A DNA stretch of 64,000 nucleotides from JAEUNJ01 sp052035955. Lineage in GTDB: Bacteria > Pseudomonadota > Gammaproteobacteria > Burkholderiales > Rhodocyclaceae. Below are positions 45,569 through 55,696 of this stretch, in pieces (position 1 is the stretch's first letter; each line of letters starts with the position of its first letter). The stretch spans positions 109,343 through 173,342 of the forward strand of contig JBPOHD010000003.1 of the NCBI GenBank assembly GCA_052035955.1. Direction: 5' to 3'. Under the pieces are notes generated by a model. That model searched no databases. It saw nothing but the letters and a program-made list of their open reading frames with translations, and had not been told where the DNA came from. The position numbers and the translations under genes are program-made.

Positions 45569-47944
45569 ATGGGTGACATGAACGCCACCGGCATCGGCGC
45601 GTCCGTCAAGCGGAAGGAGGACTACCGCTTCCTGACCGGCGCCGGCAACTACACCGACGACGTGAACCTGCAGGGCCAGACCTTTGCCTATTTCGTCCGC
45701 TCGCCCCACGCCCACGCCGCGATCAAGGGCATCGACAAGTCCCGCGCCCTGGCCTCGCCGGGCGTGGTCGCCGTGTTCACCGGCGAGGACCTGGCCAATG
45801 CCAAGGTGGGCGGCCTGCCCTGCGGCTGGCTGATCACCGACGTGAACGGCCAGCCCATGAAGGAGCCGCCCCATCCGCCGCTGGCCCAGGGCAAGGTGCG
45901 CTACGTGGGCGACCACGTGGCCGTGGTCATCGCCGAGACCTACTGGCAGGCCAAGGATGCCGCCGAGGCCGTGGACGTGGATTACGACGTGCTGCCGGCG
46001 GTGGTCCTGCCGGCCGACGCGCCCAAGCCCGGCGCGCCGGTGATCCACGACATCGCGCCCGACAACACCTGCTACGTCTGGGGCCACGGCGACAAGGCCG
46101 GCGTCGATGCCGCCTTCGCCAAGGCCGCCCACGTGACGACGCTGGAGTTCAACAACAACCGGCTGATCCCCAACGCCATCGAGCCGCGCGCCGCGGTGGC
46201 CAGCTACTCCCGGGCCGAGGACAGCTACACCCTCTACGTGTCGAACCAGAATCCCCACGTGGAGCGCCTGCTGATGACGGCCTTCGTCCTCGGCCTGCCC
46301 GAACACAAGGTGCGGGTGATCGCGCCGGACGTGGGCGGCGGTTTCGGCTCGAAGATCTTCCTCTACGCCGAGGAGACGGTGCTGGTATGGGCTTCGAAGC
46401 AGGTCAACCGGCCGATCAAATGGACGGCGGAGCGCTCGGAGGCCTTCCTGTCCGACGCCCACGGCCGCGACCACGTGACCAAGGCCGAACTGGCGCTGGA
46501 CAAGGACGGCAAGTTCCTCGCCATGCGCGTGAACACCATCGCCAACCTGGGGTCCTACCTTTCCACCTTCGCCTCGTCGGTGCCGACGATCCTGTACGCC
46601 ACGCTGCTGGCCGGCCAGTACACGACGCCGGTCATCTACGCCCAGGTGACGGGGGTGTTCACCAACACCTCGCCGGTCGATGCCTACCGGGGCGCCGGCC
46701 GGCCGGAGGCCACCTACGTGGTCGAACGCCTGGTTTCCGCCGCCGCCCAGGAGACGGGCATCGGCCAGGCGGAGCTGCGCCGGCGCAATTTCATCACCAC
46801 CTTCCCCTATCCCACCCCGGTGGGACTCACCTATGACACGGGCAACTACGACGCGACCCTGAAGGCGGCCGAGAAGCTGGCCGACGTGGCGGGCTTCGAG
46901 GCCCGCCGCCAGGCGGCGGCGGCGCGCGGCAAGCTGCGCGGGATCGGCTACTCCTGCTACATCGAGGCCTGCGGCCTGGCGCCCTCCAACATCGCCGGCG
47001 CCCTCGGTGCCCGGGCCGGCCTCTTCGAGGCGGGCGAGATCCGCGTCCATCCCACGGGTTCGGTCACCGTGTTCACGGGTTCCCACAGCCACGGCCAGGG
47101 CCACGAGACCACCTTCGCCCAGGTCGTCGCCGACCGGCTGGGCATGTCGGTGGAGGCGGTGGACGTGGTCCATGGCGATACCGGCCGCATTCCCTTCGGC
47201 ATGGGCACCTACGGTTCCCGCTCCCTGTCCGTGGGCGGCACGGCGATCATGAAGGCCCTGGACAAGGTGATCGACAAGGGCAGGAAGATCGCCGCCCACC
47301 TGATGGAGGCCGCCGAGGCCGACATCCAGTACGACAAGGGCACCTACAAGGTGGCCGGCACCGACAAGAGCGTGGCCTTCGGGCAGGTGGCCTTCGCCGC
47401 CTACGTGCCCCACAACTACCCGCTGGACAAGCTGGAGCCGGGCCTCAACGAGACCGCCTTCTACGACCCGACCAACTTCACCTACCCGGCGGGCAGCCAC
47501 ATCTGCGAGGTGGAGATCGATCCGGACACCGGCGTCACCAAGGTGGTCAGCTACGTCGCCTCCGACGACTTCGGCAACATCGTCAACCCGATGATCGTCG
47601 AGGGCCAGGTGCACGGCGGCCTCACCCAGGGCATCGGCCAGGCGCTGCTGGAGCAGGGGGTCTACGACCCGGAGAGCGGCCAGCTCGTCACCGGCACCTA
47701 CACCGACTACGCGATGCCGCGGGCCGACGACGTGCCGAGCTTCGTGGTGGACACCCAGGTCACGCCCTGCACCCACAACCCGCTGGGCGTCAAGGGCTGC
47801 GGCGAGGCGGGGGCCATCGGCTCCCCGGCCGCGGTCATCAGTGCCATCGCCGATGCCCTGAAGCACCTGGGCGTCCGGGACGTTCCCATGCCCGCCACCC
47901 CCGAGCGCGTTTGGCGCGCCATCCGGTCGGCCAAGGCCGCCTGA
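45569..47944 (+). CDS. molybdenum hydroxylase large subunit, CoxL form II
   Basis: The 791-aa catalytic subunit of the xanthine dehydrogenase family binds Mo-MCD. The active-site loop reads DAYRGAGRPEATY, the form II signature, not the AYXCSFR loop of true CO dehydrogenase. Other motifs: RAAVASYSRAEDSYTLYV, VGGGFGSKI, GSHSHGQGHETTFAQVV and the catalytic Glu in VKGCGEAGAIGSPAAV. The real substrate is unknown; aromatic, purine-like or acyl-CoA substrates are possible. Confidence 0.93.
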   Translation: MGDMNATGIGASVKRKEDYRFLTGAGNYTDDVNLQGQTFAYFVRSPHAHAAIKGIDKSRALASPGVVAVFTGEDLANAKVGGLPCGWLITDVNGQPMKEPPHPPLAQGKVRYVGDHVAVVIAETYWQAKDAAEAVDVDYDVLPAVVLPADAPKPGAPVIHDIAPDNTCYVWGHGDKAGVDAAFAKAAHVTTLEFNNNRLIPNAIEPRAAVASYSRAEDSYTLYVSNQNPHVERLLMTAFVLGLPEHKVRVIAPDVGGGFGSKIFLYAEETVLVWASKQVNRPIKWTAERSEAFLSDAHGRDHVTKAELALDKDGKFLAMRVNTIANLGSYLSTFASSVPTILYATLLAGQYTTPVIYAQVTGVFTNTSPVDAYRGAGRPEATYVVERLVSAAAQETGIGQAELRRRNFITTFPYPTPVGLTYDTGNYDATLKAAEKLADVAGFEARRQAAAARGKLRGIGYSCYIEACGLAPSNIAGALGARAGLFEAGEIRVHPTGSVTVFTGSHSHGQGHETTFAQVVADRLGMSVEAVDVVHGDTGRIPFGMGTYGSRSLSVGGTAIMKALDKVIDKGRKIAAHLMEAAEADIQYDKGTYKVAGTDKSVAFGQVAFAAYVPHNYPLDKLEPGLNETAFYDPTNFTYPAGSHICEVEIDPDTGVTKVVSYVASDDFGNIVNPMIVEGQVHGGLTQGIGQALLEQGVYDPESGQLVTGTYTDYAMPRADDVPSFVVDTQVTPCTHNPLGVKGCGEAGAIGSPAAVISAIADALKHLGVRDVPMPATPERVWRAIRSAKAA

Positions 47945-47960
47945 GCCAGGAGGAGAACAC

Positions 47961-48755
47961 ATGTACGCATTCAATTATCATCGTCCCGCCAGCGTTTCCG
48001 AGGCCGCATCCCTGCTGGCCGCCAACGGCGACGGCCGGGCCCTGGCCGGCGGCCAGACCCTGGTCGCCGCCATGAAGCTGAGGCTTTCCGCCCCCTCGGA
48101 CCTGGTGGACCTGGGCGGCCTTGCCGAACTGCGCGGCATCGGCGTCCAGGGTTCCGAGCTGGTGGTCGGCGCCCTGACCACCCATGCCACCGTGGCCGCC
48201 AACGCCGACGTGCAGCGCCTGCTGCCCGGCCTGGCGACGCTGGCCGGCGGCATCGGCGACCGGCAGGTGCGCGAGGTCGGCACCATCGGCGGTTCCATCG
48301 CCAACAACGACCCGGCCGCCGATTACCCGGCCGGCATCCTGGGCCTCGGGGCCACCGTGGTGACCAACAAGCGCCGCATCGGGGCCGACGACTTCTTCAC
48401 CGGCATGTACGAGACGGCGCTGCAACCCGGCGAACTGATCACGGCCGTGCACTTCCCGCTGGCCAGGCGTTCCGCCTACGCCAAGTTCCACAATCAGGCA
48501 TCGCGCTTCGCATTGGTGGGCGTGTGCGTCAGCCAGTCGGCCGGCGGTGCGGTGCGGGTTGCCGTCACGGGAGCCGGCGCCTGCGTGTTCCGGGTGCCCG
48601 ACATGGAGAAGGCCCTGTCGGCGAACTTCGCCGCCTCGGCCCTGGACGGCGTGACCGTGGCCTCCGACCACCTGAACAACGACCTCCACGCCACCGGCGA
48701 ATACCGGGCCCACCTGGTGAAGGTCATGGCCAGGCGTGCGGTGGCGGCCGCCTGA
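47961..48755 (+). CDS. molybdenum hydroxylase FAD subunit (CoxM-like)
   Basis: The 264-aa subunit binds FAD. The diphosphate loops are LAGGQTLVAAMKLR and REVGTIGGSIANNDPAADYP. A C-terminal CO_deh_flav_C-like domain follows (RFALVGVCVSQSAGGAVRVA). AGGAGG precedes the ATG. Gene order is small-large-medium, unlike the coxMSL order of form I operons. Confidence 0.94.
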   Translation: MYAFNYHRPASVSEAASLLAANGDGRALAGGQTLVAAMKLRLSAPSDLVDLGGLAELRGIGVQGSELVVGALTTHATVAANADVQRLLPGLATLAGGIGDRQVREVGTIGGSIANNDPAADYPAGILGLGATVVTNKRRIGADDFFTGMYETALQPGELITAVHFPLARRSAYAKFHNQASRFALVGVCVSQSAGGAVRVAVTGAGACVFRVPDMEKALSANFAASALDGVTVASDHLNNDLHATGEYRAHLVKVMARRAVAAA

Positions 48756-48783
48756 TCCGGCCATGGAACGATAGCCCTTTGGC

Positions 48784-48816
48784 GGGCGGCGGGCAGGACC
48801 CGCCGCCCGTTTTTTT
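48784..48816 (+). terminator. strong intrinsic terminator after the CoxM-like gene
   Basis: GGGCGGCGGG-CAGGA-CCCGCCGCCC forms a perfect 10-bp GC stem with a 5-base loop, followed by seven T (48810-48816). It ends only 21 bases before the proposed start of the next gene, so it probably attenuates expression of the maturation genes relative to the enzyme subunits. Confidence 0.85.
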
Positions 48817-48837
48817 CCGCCAGAACCGAGGTCCAAA

Positions 48838-49751
<914 letters not shown>

Positions 49752-49755
<4 letters not shown>

Positions 49756-50975
49756 ACGTCATCCCCCTGCCGGGGCCGGAGGGCGGACGCCTGGCGGAGA
49801 ACGTCATGCATTTCGCCAGGGTGCTGCGCACGGCGGGAATGCCGGTGGGCACCCACAAGGTGATGGATGCCCTGCAGGCCATCGCCCTGGCGGGCTTCCA
49901 CCGCCGGGAGGATTTCTACTGGGCCCTGGCTGCCGTCTTCGTGGATAGGCGCGAGCAGCGGGAACTGTTCGACCAGGCCTTCCGCATGTTCTGGCGCGAC
50001 CCGGACCTGCTCGGCCGGATCATGCACCTGATGCTGCCCAAGGTCGAAGGACTGCCCCGCCAGCCCGAGCCCGAGGCCGGCCACCGCCTGCAGGAAGCCT
50101 TCGGGCGCGGTGCCCCGAGGCGGAACCAGGAGACCCTGGAGGCCGAGCAGGAAATCGAGATCGACGCCCGCCTCACCTTCTCGGCCAGCGAGGTGCTGCA
50201 ACGCATGGACTTCGAGACCATGACGGCGGCCGAGCAGGCCGAGGCCAAGGCCCTGATCGCGCGCCTGCGCCTGCCCCTGCGCGAGGTGACGGTGCGCCGG
50301 CAGCGCCGGGATCCGTCCGGCCGCCGGGTGGACCTGCGGGCCACCCTGCGCGCCACGATGGCGGCCTACGGCGCCACCATCCCCCTGGCATTGCGCTCGC
50401 CGCGCACCCAGCCGCCGCCCCTGGTCGTCCTCTGCGACATATCGGGATCCATGCGCAGCTACGCCCGGATGTTCCTCCACTTCATCCACGCCCTCACCAA
50501 CGACCGGCGCCGGGTCCATGCCCTGGTCTTCGGCACGCGGCTGACCTGGATCACCCGGGAACTGCGCCAGCGCGACGTGGACGTGGCCCTCGACCGGGTC
50601 AGCGCCAAGGTCCGGGATTGGGCCGGCGGCACGCGCATCGGCGCCTGCCTGCACGAGTTCAACGGCCGCTGGTCGCGCCGGCTGCTGGGCCAGAATGCCT
50701 GCGTCCTCCTGCTCTCCGACGGCCTGGACCGGGACGCCGGGGAGGGCCTGGCCGCGGAGATGGAGCGATTGCACAAGTCCTGCCGGCAACTCATCTGGCT
50801 GAACCCCCTGTTGCGCTTCGATGCCTTCGAGGCCAGGGCCGCCGGCATCAAGGCCATGCTTCCCCATGTGGACCTGTTCGTGCCGGGCCACAACATCCAG
50901 AGCCTCAGGGCCCTCGGCCGCGTCCTGGCCGAGCCGGTGCGCAGCCTGCGGCCGGAGGCCCGCGCGGCGGCCTGA
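49752..50975 (+). CDS. VWA-domain protein (CoxE-like)
   Basis: The 407-aa protein has an alpha-helical N-terminal part and a C-terminal von Willebrand A domain with a MIDAS motif (VVLCDISGSMRSYARM; LLLSDGLDRDAGEGL). CoxE works with CoxD in maturation of the Mo active site. Start overlaps the ATPase stop (ATGA). Confidence 0.93.
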
Positions 50976-51003
50976 ACCCCCCCAGAAAGATGGAGAGAAC
51001 CCC

Positions 51004-51564
51004 ATGGAAATGAACGGCGAACAAGGCTTGCCCGTGGACCAGCACAAGGTCTGGGATGCCCTCAACGATCCGGAGATCCTGAAGACCTGCATCACCGGCT
51101 GCGAGTCGGTGGAGAAATCGGGCGATCACGAGTACCAGGTGGCCATCGTCGCGGCCATCGGTCCGGTGAAGGCGAAGTTCAAGGGCCGGCTGCAACTGAA
51201 GGACCTGGACCCGCCCAACAGCTACACCATCGCCTTCGAGGGGCAGGGCGGACCGGCCGGCTTCGCCAAGGGCGAGGCCCGGGTGAAGCTTTCGCCCGAT
51301 GGCGCCGGCACCCTGATGAATTACCATGCCAAGGCGCAGATCGGCGGCAAGATCGCCCAGGTGGGTTCCCGCCTCATCGACGGCATCGCCCACAAGGTGG
51401 CGGACGAGTTCTTCGGCAAGTTCCGCGAGCTCGTCGCCCCGGCGCCGGGTGGCGAGGGCGTTCCCGCGGCCGCTCCGGCGGCCGGCGGCGGCATTCCCGC
51501 CTGGGTCTGGATCGTGGGCGCGACGGTGGCCGCGGCGGCGCTCTGGTTCGCGTTCGGCCGATGA
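51004..51564 (+). CDS. SRPBCC/CoxG-family membrane-anchored protein
   Basis: The 186-aa protein opens with the CoxG pattern (LPVDQHKVWDALNDPEILKT; CITGCESVEKSGDHEYQ), a START-like fold of ~145 residues. An Ala/Pro linker and a C-terminal membrane helix (IPAWVWIVGATVAAAALWFA) follow. CoxG anchors the enzyme to the membrane in CO oxidisers, so this hydroxylase may be membrane-associated too. Confidence 0.92.
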   Translation: MEMNGEQGLPVDQHKVWDALNDPEILKTCITGCESVEKSGDHEYQVAIVAAIGPVKAKFKGRLQLKDLDPPNSYTIAFEGQGGPAGFAKGEARVKLSPDGAGTLMNYHAKAQIGGKIAQVGSRLIDGIAHKVADEFFGKFRELVAPAPGGEGVPAAAPAAGGGIPAWVWIVGATVAAAALWFAFGR

Positions 51565-51716
51565 TCGAATCTGCGGGAAGGGCGGCTTCGACGCCGCGGC
51601 ATCGGCTGCACCACGGATGCCCGAGCCGGCCGCCATCGGTCGGCCGACAGGCCGAGGCGGGGGCCATGCCCTTTCTCGCGGTCCTGGTGGTAGGCATTTG
51701 ACGGGAGGAAACCGGC

Positions 51717-52040
51717 ATGGCCACTGAGCTCGACGAGATCTTCGAGCGGATTGCCGCCTGGCGGCGGGAAGGGAAGGGCGTCGCCCTGGCGACGGTGGTG
51801 CGCACCTGGGGTTCCTCGCCGCGCCCGGCCGGCAGCCACCTGGCCGTCCAGGAATCCGGCGCCTTCGTGGGTTCGGTCTCCGGCGGCTGCATCGAGGGTG
51901 CCGTGATCGGCGAGGCCAGGGCGGCCATCGCCGACGGCCGGCCGCGGCTGCTGGAGTTCGGCGTCAGCGACGAGCAGGCCTGGGAAGTGGGCCTGGCCTG
52001 CGGCGGCCGCGTGCAGGTGATGGTGGAGCGGGTCGGATGA
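51717..52040 (+). CDS. XdhC N-terminal (CoxI-type) domain protein
   Basis: The 107-aa protein equals only the first domain of XdhC (ALATVVRTWGSSPRPAGSHL; SGGCIEGAVIGEA). XdhC binds the molybdenum cofactor and promotes its sulfuration before insertion. The second domain is encoded by the next gene, whose ATG overlaps this stop (ATGA). Confidence 0.9.
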   Translation: MATELDEIFERIAAWRREGKGVALATVVRTWGSSPRPAGSHLAVQESGAFVGSVSGGCIEGAVIGEARAAIADGRPRLLEFGVSDEQAWEVGLACGGRVQVMVERVG

Positions 52041-52729
52041 AGGCCGAATACTTCGAGGCGCTGGCGGCACACCGGGCGGCGGGCCGCTCCTGCGCCCTGG
52101 TGACCCGGCTGGCCGACGGTGCCCAGGCCCTGATCGAACCCGCCGGCGCGCGCGGCGAACTGGCACTGACGGCGGAGCAACTGGCCGAGGTCGCCGAGCT
52201 GCTGCACGCCGGCGCCAGCGCGCCCCTGTCCTCGGACGAGGGCCTCTTCGCCCGTACCTATGCCGCGTCGCCCCGCCTGCTGGTGGTCGGCGCCGTGCAC
52301 ATCTGCCAGTTCCTGGCCGCCATGGCCACCATGGCCGGCTACCAGGTCACCGTCATCGATCCGCGCCGCGCCTTCGCCAGCGAGGAACGCTTTCCGGGTG
52401 TGACCCTGACCGACGAATGGCCGGACGAGGCCATGGAGCGCCTGGCGCCCGATGCCCAGACCGCGGTGGTCACCCTGACCCACGATCCCAAGCTGGACGA
52501 CCCGGCCCTGGCCGCCGCCCTGCGCAGCCCGGCCTTCTACGTGGGGGCCCTGGGCAGCCGCCGTACCCATGCCAAGCGCGTGGAGCGCCTGACCGCGGAG
52601 GGCCTGGGCGACCAGCTCGGCCGCATCCGTGCGCCGGTGGGGCTGGACCTGGGCGGCCGCTCGCCGGCGGAGATCGCCGTGTCGGTCCTGGCCCAGATCA
52701 TCCAGGTCAGGCACCGGGGCGGCGCGTGA
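52037..52729 (+). CDS. XdhC C-terminal Rossmann domain protein
   Basis: The 230-aa protein carries the XdhC Rossmann part (RLLVVGAVHICQFLAAMATM; VTVIDPRRAFASEERFPG; FYVGALGSRRTHAKRVERL; LDLGGRSPAEIAVSVLAQI). With the preceding gene it recreates a complete XdhC in two polypeptides. Its stop overlaps the next GTG start (GTGA). Confidence 0.92.
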   Translation: MKAEYFEALAAHRAAGRSCALVTRLADGAQALIEPAGARGELALTAEQLAEVAELLHAGASAPLSSDEGLFARTYAASPRLLVVGAVHICQFLAAMATMAGYQVTVIDPRRAFASEERFPGVTLTDEWPDEAMERLAPDAQTAVVTLTHDPKLDDPALAAALRSPAFYVGALGSRRTHAKRVERLTAEGLGDQLGRIRAPVGLDLGGRSPAEIAVSVLAQIIQVRHRGGA

Positions 52730-54381
52730 TCTTCGGCGAGTTCGCGCTCGGCGCGGCGGAAGGGGTCTTCCTCGCCCATACCCTGAAGCTGGGTCGCCGC
52801 ACTTTCAGGAAAGGCCGCCAACTGTCGGTCGCCGACCTCGAGTCGCTGCGCGAGGAGGGCGTCGGGTCCGTCACCGGCGCCCGCCTGGACGAGGACGACC
52901 TGGGCGAGGATGCCGCCGCGGCGGCGGTCGCGGCGCTGCTGGCGGCCCCCGGGCTGGAGGCCCGCGAGGCCTACACGGGACGATGCAACCTGCATGCGAC
53001 GACGGCCGGCGTGGTGACCGTGGACCGGGCGCGCATCGACGCCATGAACGCCGTGACCGGCGACGTGACGGTGGGAACGCTGGCGCCGTGGACGCCGGTC
53101 AGGCGCGGCCAGGTGGTGGCGACCGTGAAGGTGATCCCCTTTGCCGTGGGCCGGCGGCACCTGGACCGGTTGGCCGAGGTGGCGGATGCCGGCCACCGAT
53201 CCCCATTGGGCCTGGCGCCGCTGCGGGAAAGGCGGGCCGCCCTGATCCTTTCCGAGTCGTCGGCGACGACGACGAGGCTGCTGGATGCCACGGTGGCCGT
53301 GACCCGCCAGCGCCTGGAGAACCTGGGCAGCCGGCTGACCCTGGAACTGCGTTGTCCCCACGGGCTCGAACCCATCCGCGCAGCGCTCGCCCAGGCGCTC
53401 GCCGCCGGCTGCGACCTGCTGCTGGTGTCGGGGGCGACGGTGACCAAGGATCGCCGGGACGTCGTGCCCGCCGCGGTGGTGGCCCTCGGCGGCGAGGTCG
53501 TGCATTTCGGAATGCCCGTCGAGCCGGGGAACATGCTGCTCCTCGGCCGCATCGGCCGGGTGCCCGTGGTGAACCTGCCCGGCTGCGCCCGCTCCCGCCG
53601 CACCAACGGCATGGACTGGGTGTTGCACCGGCTGCTCGCCGGGCTGCCCCTGGGGCCGGAGGAATTCATGGCCATGGGCGTCGGCGGCCTGATCCGCAGT
53701 CCCCTGGAGCCGGACGAGGACACCGGGGAGGAGGGCGGGAATTCGCCGTCCCCGGCCCTCGACATGCCGCGGATCGGGGCCCTGGTCCTCGCCGCCGGCC
53801 GCTCCACCCGCATGGGGCCCGCCAACAAGCTGCTGGCCACCCTCGATGGCATCCCGCTGGTGGCCCGCGTGGTCAATGCAGCCCTCGCTTCCCGCTGCGC
53901 GCAAGTGCTGGTGGTGACGGGCCACGAGGCGGAAAGGGTGGAGGCGGCGCTGGCCGGCCGCCCCGTGTCCTTCGCCTACAATCGCGATTTCGCCGCCGGC
54001 ATGGCCGCTTCCCTTCGTTGCGGCCTGGCAGCCGTCCGCCCGGATCTCGATGCCGTGATCGTCATGCTTGCCGACATGCCCCGCATCACCGCCGACGAGG
54101 TGGACCGCCTGATCGCCGCCTTCGATCCCCGCCAGCCTTCCATCGTCGTGCCGGAGAAGGGCGGCCGGCGGGGCAACCCCGTCCTCTGGCCCCGCCGCTT
54201 CTTCCCGGAAATGGCCGGACTGTCGGGCGACACGGGCGCCCGCGGGCTCATCGACCGGCACGCCGACCGGGTCCGGGTGGTGAGCCTGGACAGCGACGCC
54301 ATCTTCGCCGATGCCGACACGCCCGAGGCCCTGGCCGCCCTGGGCGGCCAGGCGATGCCGACACCGGAAGCCGGCGGATGA
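52726..54381 (+). CDS. fusion of molybdopterin-binding domain and MocA-like nucleotidyltransferase
   Basis: The 551-aa protein joins an N-terminal molybdopterin-binding region (to ~340; LLVSGATVTKDRRDVVPAAV; VVNLPGCARSRRTNGMDWVL), resembling MoeA/MogA, to a C-terminal MobA/MocA-like domain (LVLAAGRSTRMGPANKLLAT; DAVIVMLADMPRITADEV). It likely inserts or holds Mo and adds CMP to form MCD, the cofactor form used by this enzyme family. Overlaps both neighbours. Confidence 0.85.
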   Translation: MIFGEFALGAAEGVFLAHTLKLGRRTFRKGRQLSVADLESLREEGVGSVTGARLDEDDLGEDAAAAAVAALLAAPGLEAREAYTGRCNLHATTAGVVTVDRARIDAMNAVTGDVTVGTLAPWTPVRRGQVVATVKVIPFAVGRRHLDRLAEVADAGHRSPLGLAPLRERRAALILSESSATTTRLLDATVAVTRQRLENLGSRLTLELRCPHGLEPIRAALAQALAAGCDLLLVSGATVTKDRRDVVPAAVVALGGEVVHFGMPVEPGNMLLLGRIGRVPVVNLPGCARSRRTNGMDWVLHRLLAGLPLGPEEFMAMGVGGLIRSPLEPDEDTGEEGGNSPSPALDMPRIGALVLAAGRSTRMGPANKLLATLDGIPLVARVVNAALASRCAQVLVVTGHEAERVEAALAGRPVSFAYNRDFAAGMAASLRCGLAAVRPDLDAVIVMLADMPRITADEVDRLIAAFDPRQPSIVVPEKGGRRGNPVLWPRRFFPEMAGLSGDTGARGLIDRHADRVRVVSLDSDAIFADADTPEALAALGGQAMPTPEAGG

Positions 54382-55592
54382 GCGGCTCCGCCGATTTGCG
54401 CCGGCAGTTTCCGCTGTTCGCCCGGGTGCCGGGGCCCTTCCACTACCTGGACAACGCCGCCACCGCCCAGATCCACGCCGAAGCCCTGGGGGCGGTGCTG
54501 GCGCACGAGACCACGGCCCGGGCCAACGTCCAGCGCGGCACCTATCCGCTGGCCGAGGCGGCGACTTTGGCCTACGAGACGGCCCGCGAGCGGGTGCGCC
54601 GGTTCCTGGGCGCCGGCTCGTCCGCCGAAGTGGTCTTCACGTCCGGTGCGACGGCTTCCCTGAACCTCGTGGCCCGGGCTTTCGGCGCTCGGCTGTCGGC
54701 CGGCGACGAGGTGCTGCTCTCCGAGGCCGAGCACCACAGCAATTTCCTGCCCTGGCTCCAGTTGCGGGATCGGGTCGGCATCGTGTTGCGCATCCTGCCG
54801 GTGGGAGACGACGGTCGCCTGGACCTGGGCAGCCTGGATCGGCTGGTGACCGGCCGCTGCCGTCTGGTCGCGGTGACCCACTGTTCCAACGTGACCGGCG
54901 CAGTGACCGACGTCGATGCCATCGTCCGGGCGGCGCGCGCCGTCGGTGCCCGGGTGCTGCTCGACGGCGCCCAGGCCGTGCAGCACGGGCCCGTCGATGT
55001 GGCGGCCCTGGGCGTCGATTTCTACGCCTTCTCCGGCCACAAGTGTTTCGGACCGGGGGGCGTCGGCGTCCTCTGGGGACGCCCGGAACTCCTCGCCGAA
55101 CTGCCGCCCGTCATGACCGGGGGCGGCATGGTCGGGGAGGTGGGCCTCGACGGTGCGGAATGGCTGGCGCCGCCGGCGCGCTTCGAGGCCGGCACGCCGC
55201 CGGTGGCGGCCGCCGTGGGGCTCGGCGCCGCCCTGGACTGGATGGCGGGCCTGCCCTGGCCCGACCTGCGGGCCCGGGAGGCGGATCTGACCGGGAGGCT
55301 GCTGGAGGGCCTGGCGGGTTTTCCCGGCCTGCGCGTGCTGGGCCCGACGGATCTGGAGCGACGGGCGCCCCTGGTCTCCTTCGACCTGCCGGGCCTGCAT
55401 CCGCACGACGTGGCCCAGGTGCTGGGCGACCGGGGGGTCGCCGTGCGGGGCGGCCACCATTGCGCCCGGCCCCTGCTGGCTGCCCTGGGCTGCGAGGGCG
55501 CCACCCGGGCCAGCCTCGCCCTCTACAACGACGAGGCCGACGTGGATGCGCTGCTCGACGGGCTTGCCGCGGCCGTGAGCATCCTGTCATGA
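54378..55592 (+). CDS. SufS-like cysteine desulfurase
   Basis: The 404-aa PLP enzyme takes sulfur from cysteine. PLP lysine: FYAFSGHKCFGPGGVGVLW; catalytic Cys: VRGGHHCARPLLAALGC. The N-terminus (FHYLDNAATAQIHAEAL) and ANVQRGTYPLAEAA are of SufS/CsdA type. Its place after the XdhC and MocA-like genes suggests it supplies the terminal sulfido ligand of the Mo cofactor, or Fe-S sulfur for the small subunit. It overlaps the preceding stop (ATGA). Confidence 0.9.
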   Translation: MSGSADLRRQFPLFARVPGPFHYLDNAATAQIHAEALGAVLAHETTARANVQRGTYPLAEAATLAYETARERVRRFLGAGSSAEVVFTSGATASLNLVARAFGARLSAGDEVLLSEAEHHSNFLPWLQLRDRVGIVLRILPVGDDGRLDLGSLDRLVTGRCRLVAVTHCSNVTGAVTDVDAIVRAARAVGARVLLDGAQAVQHGPVDVAALGVDFYAFSGHKCFGPGGVGVLWGRPELLAELPPVMTGGGMVGEVGLDGAEWLAPPARFEAGTPPVAAAVGLGAALDWMAGLPWPDLRAREADLTGRLLEGLAGFPGLRVLGPTDLERRAPLVSFDLPGLHPHDVAQVLGDRGVAVRGGHHCARPLLAALGCEGATRASLALYNDEADVDALLDGLAAAVSILS

Positions 55593-55696
55593 GCGCCCCG
55601 CGCGGCCGCCGGGAGGGGCGCAGGCCGGGCCGCGCAGCGGCGAACCACCGTCACCCCCTCCCCGGGGGAGGGGGCAGGGGGAAGGGGGGCCACCTC
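55590..55696. repeat. intergenic palindromic element, copy B
   Basis: Begins at the desulfurase TGA and ends immediately before the GTG of the next gene. Hairpin 1 pairs GCGCCCC (from 55593) with GGGGCGC; hairpin 2 is CCCCCTCCCCGGGGGAGGGG (about 55654-55673) with a G-rich tail. The boundary sequences TGAGC occur on both sides (TGAGCGCCC and GTGAGCGAG). Confidence 0.8.

Noticed and set aside
45569..47944. Calling the Mo enzyme an aerobic CO dehydrogenase
   Set aside because: The active-site loop is AYRGAGR (form II), not the AYXCSFR loop needed for the Cu-S-Mo site, and the gene order differs.
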